Part shown: positions 6,987 to 11,931 of the stretch, piece by piece | Numbering within the stretch: the first letter of the stretch is position 1 | How the letters are laid out: every line of letters starts with the position of its first letter | Source: CAZAGD01 sp964484485 | GTDB taxonomy: Bacteria; Desulfobacterota; SM23-61 | Length of the DNA: 11,931 bases | Reading direction: 5' to 3' | Assembly (NCBI GenBank): GCA_964484485.1 | Contig: CAZAGD010000099.1 | Coordinates: 1-11,931 of the forward strand | Made by a program: the position numbers and the translations under genes | The notes under the pieces: model-generated | What the model was told of the DNA's origin: nothing | The model's input: the letters and a program-made list of their open reading frames with translations, nothing else | Database searches by the model: none

Positions 6987-8297
6987 GTGATCGAAAATTT
7001 TGATGTAGTCATCGTAGGTGCAGGACCAGCGGGGATTTCAGCAGCCTATATCTTGGCTGAAAAAGGAATTAAGACCATAGTTTTGGAAAGAGGGGCGTAC
7101 CCGGGAGCTAAAAATATTTCTGGAGGAGTACTTTATGGCCATGACCTTGGCCAAATTATCCCGGGCTTTGCAGAAAAAAATTGCCCCATTGAAAGGAATA
7201 TCATTGAATCAAGAATATGGTACTTGGGGGAGAATGGTGGTCTAAGTTTATCTTATCGCGATAAAGTTTTCAGCGGAGATCGTAAATTTAACGCTTTTAC
7301 GGTAGGCCGAGCCAAATTTGATCGCTGGTTTGCTGATCAGGCTAAGCAGAAAGGGGTCTTAGTTGTTTGCGGAACCGTAGTAATAGACCTTCTCCGTGAT
7401 AACAGAAATTGGGTTATAGGGGTTAATACGGATCGTCCTGAGGGAGAGATTAAAGCTAAAGTAGTTCTCCTGGCAGATGGAATAAATTCTCCTTTAGCGG
7501 CTAAAACGGGATTTCGGCCTGAGCCCAAGCCCCACCAGGTAGCTTTAGCCGTGAAAGAAGTCATCGAGCTTCCTGCAGAGATAATTCAGGAGCGCTTTAA
7601 TGTGGAACCTGGACAAGGAGTCACTATTGAAATTTTGGGTGAAATTACCCAGGGGATGAATGGAGTAGCAGCGATTTACACTAACCAGCATTCGCTTTCC
7701 GTGAATATTGGCGCCAATCTTTTTGATTTATCCAAAGGGAAAATTCGTCCCTATGAATTAATCGAAAAATTTAAAAATCATCCTATGGTCTCGCCATTGA
7801 TTCAAGGCGGGAAACCTTCAGAATACACGGCTCACTGGTTGGCCGAGGGAGGCTATGAAACTATTCCTCATCTTTGTGGAGATGGCTTTCTTATTGCTGG
7901 TGATTCGGGAATGCTTTTTAATGCTCTACATCGCGAAGGATTAAATTTAGCCATGACTTCAGGGCGATTAGCCGCTGAGGCTATTGCAGAAGCTTTGGCC
8001 AAGGGGGATTTTAGCCGAAATGGATTAAAGACCTATATTTCTAAACTTAAGAATTCTTACATTATGCATGATTTAAAAAAATATCGGAAATTTCCGCATT
8101 TTTTAAATTTGCATAAGGAAATGTTTACTACTCTTCCGGAATGGACTAATCTTGCAGCGAGAGAGATGCTTACGGTTAATGGGATTCCCAAAAAAAAGAA
8201 ACAAGCTATGATCTGGCGAGAATTTCGCCAGCGTATATCTTTACTAAATTGCTTAAGGCTTCTAAAAGATGCCTGGAGGAGCGTGCACGGAGAATGA
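6987..8297 (+). CDS. fixC: FixC-type flavoprotein (ETF:quinone oxidoreductase-like)
   Basis: The 436-residue protein has the expected FixC length. The Rossmann FAD site is at the N-terminus, VVIVGAGPAG (7-16), followed by LERGAYPGAKNISGGVLYG. The second FAD contact GFLIAGDSG is about two thirds along. The start is a GTG at 6987, preceded by AGGGTGAG eight bases upstream, and it places the Rossmann motif at the usual distance. FixC takes electrons from the EtfAB flavin and delivers them to quinone through FixX. It lacks the C-terminal iron-sulphur domain of eukaryotic ETF-QO, which is supplied by the next gene. The 63-bp gap after etfA is larger than other gaps in the operon but contains no terminator. 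The stop overlaps the fixX start (ATGA), implying coupled translation. Confidence 0.93.
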   Translation: MIENFDVVIVGAGPAGISAAYILAEKGIKTIVLERGAYPGAKNISGGVLYGHDLGQIIPGFAEKNCPIERNIIESRIWYLGENGGLSLSYRDKVFSGDRKFNAFTVGRAKFDRWFADQAKQKGVLVVCGTVVIDLLRDNRNWVIGVNTDRPEGEIKAKVVLLADGINSPLAAKTGFRPEPKPHQVALAVKEVIELPAEIIQERFNVEPGQGVTIEILGEITQGMNGVAAIYTNQHSLSVNIGANLFDLSKGKIRPYELIEKFKNHPMVSPLIQGGKPSEYTAHWLAEGGYETIPHLCGDGFLIAGDSGMLFNALHREGLNLAMTSGRLAAEAIAEALAKGDFSRNGLKTYISKLKNSYIMHDLKKYRKFPHFLNLHKEMFTTLPEWTNLAAREMLTVNGIPKKKKQAMIWREFRQRISLLNCLRLLKDAWRSVHGE

Positions 8298-8569
8298 AGA
8301 TAGAGGACAAATTATTTCTAAATCGCTTTCGCGTGGATGATGAATCCCATTTGCGGATCATTGATCAAGCTCTTTGTTTAAATCAATGCATAGACCAACC
8401 TTGTCTTTACATATGTCCAGCCAATGTATATCGGATGGAGAAAGATCATATCAGCGTAAATTACGAAGGATGTTTGGAATGTGGTTCCTGTCGCGTAGCC
8501 TGCCCTCATTTAAACATAGAATGGCGCTTTCCCAGGGGTGGTTATGGGATAAGCCATAAATTTGGATAA
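8294..8569 (+). CDS. fixX: FixX ferredoxin-like protein
   Basis: The 91-residue protein matches FixX in length and ending: YEGCLECGSCRVACP (57-71), then WRFPRGGYGISHKFG at the C-terminus, a hallmark of the family. Eight cysteines are present. C60, C63, C66 and C70 form a normal [4Fe-4S] motif. C28, C32, C37 and C41 form a second set with wider spacing (CxxxCxxxxCxxxCP). FixX transfers electrons from FixC to the membrane quinone pool. The ATG at 8294 overlaps the fixC stop by four bases and has GGAG just upstream. The frame continues upstream to 8249, but those 15 codons lie inside fixC and are not needed. Confidence 0.92.
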   Translation: MKIEDKLFLNRFRVDDESHLRIIDQALCLNQCIDQPCLYICPANVYRMEKDHISVNYEGCLECGSCRVACPHLNIEWRFPRGGYGISHKFG

Positions 8570-8747
8570 ACTCATTGTAATTATAAAAAGACTTTTTTTA
8601 TCAGCCGCCCACTCGTTATTCCTTTTATTGTCCCCGGTTTTTATTTAGGGAGCCCGCTCAATAATGTTATGCCGAATAAGAGGAAATTGCTGAAGCATGT
8701 CTTTGACCAAGCATAAATGATGCCCGGCCGAGAGAATAATTTTTTCA
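8570..8747. other. Intergenic region after the fix operon
   Basis: The roughly 310-base gap between fixX and the ferredoxin gene is AT-rich and holds no gene. A short A/T-only palindrome near 8586-8599 (AAAAA, GAC, TTTTT) could help transcription end, but it is too weak to call a terminator. Confidence 0.4.
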
Positions 8748-8777
8748 TTGACAACTGATAAATAATAAGGCTATATT
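8748..8777 (+). promoter_or_regulatory. Promoter of the ferredoxin gene
   Basis: A perfect TTGACA (8748-8753) is followed 18 bases later by TATATT (8772-8777). Transcription would start near 8785, giving a leader of about 95 bases. A small inverted repeat ATGAT/ATCAT (8804-8808 and 8813-8817) lies in the leader and might be an operator; it is short and could be chance. Confidence 0.65.
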
Positions 8778-8880
8778 TTTTCTTGTTGTTTCCGCGGATT
8801 TTCATGATACTAATCATAGATAAATTATGTATATGGGAATAAAATAAAAAAAATCATGAGGGAGGTGAAAAGAAAAGACC

Positions 8881-9066
8881 ATGTATCAGGTAACAGTAGA
8901 TAAAGAAAAATGTGATGGTAAAGGGGAATGCGTGGATACTTGCCCCGCGGGCGTCTTTGAAATTAAGAATGGCAAGTCAGAACCGGTGAATATGGACGAG
9001 TGTTTGGGCTGTGAAAGTTGTGTGGAGGTATGTCCTACTGGGGCTATCACCGTAAAAGAAGTTTAA
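8881..9066 (+). CDS. Small two-cluster ferredoxin (probable [3Fe-4S][4Fe-4S])
   Basis: The 61-residue soluble protein has the length of bacterial dicluster ferredoxins. The second motif is complete: C41, C44, C47, C51-P (CLGCESCVEVCP). The first motif is CDGKGECVDTCP, with cysteines at 11, 17 and 21 but Lys at position 14 where the second cysteine should be. Three-cysteine motifs of this kind often hold a [3Fe-4S] or convertible cluster, as in Desulfovibrio africanus ferredoxin III, where the replacing residue is Asp. GGAGGTGA lies 12 bases before the ATG, a little far but strong. The gene has its own promoter and a strong terminator, so it is probably a single-gene unit. It could carry electrons for the EtfBA-FixCX complex encoded upstream or for other ferredoxin-dependent enzymes; proximity is the only evidence. 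Confidence 0.92.
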   Translation: MYQVTVDKEKCDGKGECVDTCPAGVFEIKNGKSEPVNMDECLGCESCVEVCPTGAITVKEV

Positions 9067-9099
9067 TTTTTCAAATTTCCCAGACGTTTAGGCCAAGAT

Positions 9100-9157
9100 A
9101 TATAAAAGCGATGGGGGGCGACAAAGCCTTTCATCGCTTTTATATTTTATTTATTTG
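9100..9157 (+). terminator. Strong rho-independent terminator after the ferredoxin gene
   Basis: A perfect 14-bp stem (9100-9113 with 9132-9145) extends inward by three G-U and three G-C pairs to a six-base loop, giving about 20 paired positions. A T-rich tract (9145-9156) follows. The A-run on the 5' side could let it act on the other strand too, though no opposing gene ends here. Confidence 0.9.
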
Positions 9158-9197
9158 AGAATATTTTTAAAATTGGAAATAAAATTTAAGTTCTCCG

Positions 9198-10352
9198 ATG
9201 AATGAAAACGCCTTCCAGAAGGCCATTGAAAGAATAACAGCAACTTCCTTTTTAACCGAGAATTCCGTAAGAATATTGAAAGATGGGGTGTTAGCTTTTG
9301 GCGCTGTTTTTGATTCAATAAAAAAAGCAGAAAGGCAAATTTGCGTTGAATTCTATATCTTTCGCGACGATGAAACTGGTTGGGAATTAGCGGAATTACT
9401 CCATAAAAAAAGCCGGGAGGGAGTAAAAGTTTTTTTGATCTATGACCATTTTGGTTCCCTCTCTACCTCTGATAAATTCTGGAATTATTTGAAAGCGGCT
9501 GGAGTCCAGGTACGAGCCTTTCATCCGCCTAATATTTTCCGCCCTAATCTCTATTTTCACCGCGATCATCGCAAATTAGTTGTGGTAGATGGAGAAATGG
9601 GCTTTACTGGTGGGTTAAACGTGGGAGATGAATATCATGGTTTCCGCAAGAAGAAAATTGCGGGCTGGCGAGATACGGGGGTGCAAATTAAGGGTCCGGC
9701 TGTATTGCCCATGTGGAAATCTTTCTGGGAGGTTTGGAAAGATTGCGGAGGAACCGACTCAGAGGTTGATACAATTTTGCTTGGCGAGACAAGACAAGAG
9801 GAAGATATTAAAGTATTGCCCTTTTTTTCATCTTCTCGGAAAAGCATGCACGCTCTCAACAAATTGCTGCAATTTAGCGTGCATTCAGCCCAGAAGTCGA
9901 TTCACTTGACCATGGCCTATTTCATTCCTACGCGCAAGTTTCTCTACGCCCTTTTGAGAGCGGCCCGTCGAGGTGTAGATGTAAAGATTATCTTGCCGGG
10001 GAAAAGTGATTTACGACTTATTGCTTATGTGGGACGTACCTATTATAAAACGTTAATGCGCGAGGGCGTGCAGATTTTCCATTATCAACCGCGCATTTTA
10101 CATGCCAAAACCATGATTTTTGATGAGAAATGGGTCATAGTTGGCTCTGCTAATTTGGATGCCCGATCCCTCAATTATAATTATGAGTGTGGCGTAGGCA
10201 TTTTGGATAAAAATTTAGGGGAAGAAATGGAAGAACTTTTTCGCCAAGACCTTGCTGAGTCAATTCCTATTACCAAAGAGGAGCAATCTCGTTGGCCTCT
10301 GCATGAGCGAGCTCTGGGCACCTTTTTTTCTTGGTTTAGATCTTATCTATAA
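9198..10352 (+). CDS. Cardiolipin synthase-type phospholipase D family protein
   Basis: The 384-residue protein has two HKD catalytic motifs: H124-R-K126-x4-D131 followed by FTGG, and H302-A-K304-x4-D309 followed by VGSANLDARS. This is the layout of bacterial cardiolipin synthases, which join phosphatidylglycerol with a second phospholipid at the inner membrane. Phosphatidyl transfer uses the two histidines. The two N-terminal membrane helices of ClsA-type enzymes are missing, so it resembles the shorter ClsB/ClsC-like forms and probably binds the membrane peripherally. The first ATG at 9198 has only a weak ribosome site. It lies about 50 bases after the terminator, so it needs its own promoter; TTGAGA at 9155 has no good -10 partner. 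Another PLD-type transferase activity is possible. Confidence 0.88.
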   Translation: MNENAFQKAIERITATSFLTENSVRILKDGVLAFGAVFDSIKKAERQICVEFYIFRDDETGWELAELLHKKSREGVKVFLIYDHFGSLSTSDKFWNYLKAAGVQVRAFHPPNIFRPNLYFHRDHRKLVVVDGEMGFTGGLNVGDEYHGFRKKKIAGWRDTGVQIKGPAVLPMWKSFWEVWKDCGGTDSEVDTILLGETRQEEDIKVLPFFSSSRKSMHALNKLLQFSVHSAQKSIHLTMAYFIPTRKFLYALLRAARRGVDVKIILPGKSDLRLIAYVGRTYYKTLMREGVQIFHYQPRILHAKTMIFDEKWVIVGSANLDARSLNYNYECGVGILDKNLGEEMEELFRQDLAESIPITKEEQSRWPLHERALGTFFSWFRSYL

Positions 10353-10418
10353 TTATTCCTTAAATTCTTAGCTGGAGAAGATGAGCGGATCCAAAATAAA
10401 TCTAAAGAAAGGAGACTC

Positions 10419-11627
10419 ATGGTGCTAAAAACCCAGGTGTCCATCGTGAAAACAAAAACTAATCCAGATTGGCCAGAAATTTATCAAGCAGTCAATAAAG
10501 CCTTAAATTTGATTGGTGGCATTAGAGAAATAATTAAGCCGGGCATGAAAGTTCTTATAAATCCCAGTTGGGTAGCTCCCCCAACGGAACCAAAGAAAGG
10601 TTGCATTACCCAAATGGAAGTAACTAAGGCCGTAGCTGATATTGTCCAGGGAATGGGAGCGCGAGCCATTATTGCTGAATCTGCGGCAGTGGGAGTAGAC
10701 AGCGAGAAAGTCATTGAAAGCTCGGGATACAAAGAATTAAGGGAAAAGGGGTATGAGGTGGTTGATCTAAAAAAGACGGAAAAAGTTATGCTTCCTGTGC
10801 CCAAGGGCCAAGTTTTTGCAGAAATTGAAAGTTACCGGTTAGTGCAAGAGGCAGATGTTATTATTTCCCTGCCCAAGATGAAAACCCATGATCAGACGGA
10901 GATAACTTGTGCAATTAAAAAATTAAAAGGTCTCCTCTCCGATAAATATAAAAGGTTGATGCATCAGGAGGGCCTATTTGGCGGGGTAGTAGATTTACTG
11001 GCTACATTAAAACCAAAGTTAACTGTGGTAGATGCGCTTTATTGCCAAGAAGGGTTGGGTCCTGTTTTTGGCAGGCCAGTGGAGATGGATTTGGTCATAG
11101 CCGGAAAAGATTTAGTGGCCGTGGATGCCGTTTGTGGAAGGATTATGGGTTTTGAACCTGAGGAAGTACCCTTGACTTTAGAAGCGGCCCAGAGAGGTTT
11201 AGGGACATTGGCGAAAGAAGAAATTGAGATTGTCGGAGAACCGATAGAAAAGGTTGGCCGCCGCTTCCTTCGTTCTACAGAAGATAATCCCGTGCAAGTC
11301 GATGGCTTTCATTTGATTCATGGGGGCATAACCTGTACGGGATGTCGCAATACAGTGATGAGTGCTTTAGTCGATATGCGGAATGCTAATCAGCTGGCCT
11401 ATCTTCTAGGAGTAACTGTTATTACTGGAGATCCGGAAATTCTGCCGACAATTCCCTGGGAAAATTTAGTTACGGTAGGGAAATGCGTTCCTCAAGAAAA
11501 AAGGAAAGGGCGACACGTCAATGGTTGCCCACCCAATAATGCCTATGTGGTGCAAGCAATAATTGGAGAGAGAGGTAAGGCCCGCAGGATGTATGCGGAA
11601 GGTGATTTAAATTCTACAGATATTTAA
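10419..11627 (+). CDS. DUF362 family protein with C-terminal cysteine motif
   Basis: The 402-residue protein matches the DUF362 (COG2006) family. Recognisable segments are KPGMKVLINPSWV (40-52), ITQMEVTKAVADIVQGMGA (63-81), VIISLPKMKTHDQTEITCAIKKLKGLL (147-173), and VVDALYCQEGLGP followed by GRPVEMDLVIAGKDLVAVDA (203-236). The last 100 residues hold C306xxC309 (ITCTGCRNT), C356 and C370 (NGCPPNN), a likely iron-sulphur or other metal site. Some DUF362 members carry a ferredoxin domain; this one has an atypical four-cysteine arrangement instead. AAAGGAG five bases before the ATG sets the start. Its stop overlaps the ribosome site of the leucine dehydrogenase gene 11 bases later, so the two form an operon. 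The biochemical function of the family is not established, and a redox role is only inferred. Confidence 0.85.
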   Translation: MVLKTQVSIVKTKTNPDWPEIYQAVNKALNLIGGIREIIKPGMKVLINPSWVAPPTEPKKGCITQMEVTKAVADIVQGMGARAIIAESAAVGVDSEKVIESSGYKELREKGYEVVDLKKTEKVMLPVPKGQVFAEIESYRLVQEADVIISLPKMKTHDQTEITCAIKKLKGLLSDKYKRLMHQEGLFGGVVDLLATLKPKLTVVDALYCQEGLGPVFGRPVEMDLVIAGKDLVAVDAVCGRIMGFEPEEVPLTLEAAQRGLGTLAKEEIEIVGEPIEKVGRRFLRSTEDNPVQVDGFHLIHGGITCTGCRNTVMSALVDMRNANQLAYLLGVTVITGDPEILPTIPWENLVTVGKCVPQEKRKGRHVNGCPPNNAYVVQAIIGERGKARRMYAEGDLNSTDI

Positions 11628-11638
11628 GGAGGATAATG

Positions 11639-11931
11639 ATGGAAAGTATCTTTGGCTACATGGAGAAATATGATTATGAGAATCTTTTTTTATGTCAGGA
11701 CAAAGCCATAGGCTTAAAAGCAATCATTGCTATTCATGATACTACGCTGGGGCCAGCTACCGGAGGATGCCGCATGTGGCCGTACTTTTCGGAGATGGAG
11801 GCGATTGAAGATGCTTTGCGCCTGGCCCGCGGGATGACTTATAAGTATGCGGCCGCGGGAGTGAATCTTGGAGGTGGAAAGACAGTTATTATAGGAGATC
11901 CGTATCGAAAAGACCGTGAGCCGATATTTCG
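11639..11931 (+). CDS. Leucine dehydrogenase, N-terminal part (cut by window end)
   Basis: The frame runs off the right edge; 97 residues of an expected 350 or so are visible. They match leucine dehydrogenases closely: YMEKYDYENL near the start, IIAIHDTTLGPATGGCRMWPY (29-49), EDALRLARGMTYK (57-69) and GVNLGGGKTVIIGDP (74-88). K69 and K81 correspond to the substrate-binding and catalytic lysines. The enzyme converts L-leucine (and valine or isoleucine) with NAD+ to the 2-oxoacid, NADH and ammonium. Two ATGs stand in a row at 11636 and 11639. The second is preferred because AAGGAGG ends six bases before it and it aligns best with known N-termini. GGCRM replaces the more common GGTRM. In Bacillus the gene is called bcd or ldh. 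Confidence 0.93.
   Translation, partial: MESIFGYMEKYDYENLFLCQDKAIGLKAIIAIHDTTLGPATGGCRMWPYFSEMEAIEDALRLARGMTYKYAAAGVNLGGGKTVIIGDPYRKDREPIF

Noticed and set aside
8249..8293. Longer fixX start
   Set aside because: It would overlap fixC by about 50 bases; the ATGA overlap start at 8294 matches the usual FixX N-terminus.
8586..8599. A/T palindrome after fixX as terminator
   Set aside because: The stem has only A-T pairs and a three-base loop, too weak to call.

Overview
The window looks like chromosomal DNA of an anaerobic bacterium of low to moderate GC content. Genes are tightly packed on the + strand and use the bacterial code with Shine-Dalgarno sites, and one gene has a GTG start. An Etf/Fix electron-transfer set, a clostridial-type ferredoxin and a leucine dehydrogenase suggest amino-acid or acid oxidation with low-potential electron carriers. 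The phylum cannot be fixed from the sequence; a Desulfobacterota-like or Firmicutes-like anaerobe would fit.

Layout. Bases 1-853 hold the 3' end of a long glycine-rich, beta-helix-like surface or secreted protein. Bases 1030-2511 encode an exported protein of unknown function with two related domains. About 20 bp after its stop lies an IS110-superfamily insertion sequence on the - strand (about 2526-3858): a DEDD/serine recombinase gene, 14-bp perfect subterminal inverted repeats, and a roughly 180-nt 3' untranslated region that looks like a guide (bridge/seek) RNA of the IS1111 arrangement. After about 630 bp without a convincing gene, a good promoter (4486-4513) starts a five-gene run: a stand-alone ParB-like domain protein, etfB/fixA, etfA/fixB with a fused two-cluster ferredoxin domain, fixC and fixX. 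Next come a single ferredoxin gene with its own promoter and a very strong terminator (8748-9157), a cardiolipin-synthase-type phospholipase D protein (9198-10352), and a likely operon of a DUF362 protein and leucine dehydrogenase. The last gene is cut off by the window end.

How the genes work together. EtfBA-FixCX should form a membrane-associated flavoprotein complex linking NADH or an acyl/amino-acid oxidation step to quinone and ferredoxin. The ferredoxin at 8881 is a plausible soluble partner, and leucine dehydrogenase would supply NADH and a branched 2-oxoacid; this link is inferred from proximity. The most notable observation is that the RNA region downstream of the transposase gene carries short matches to both ends of the element and to both flanks of its insertion site, largely as expected for target and donor guides.
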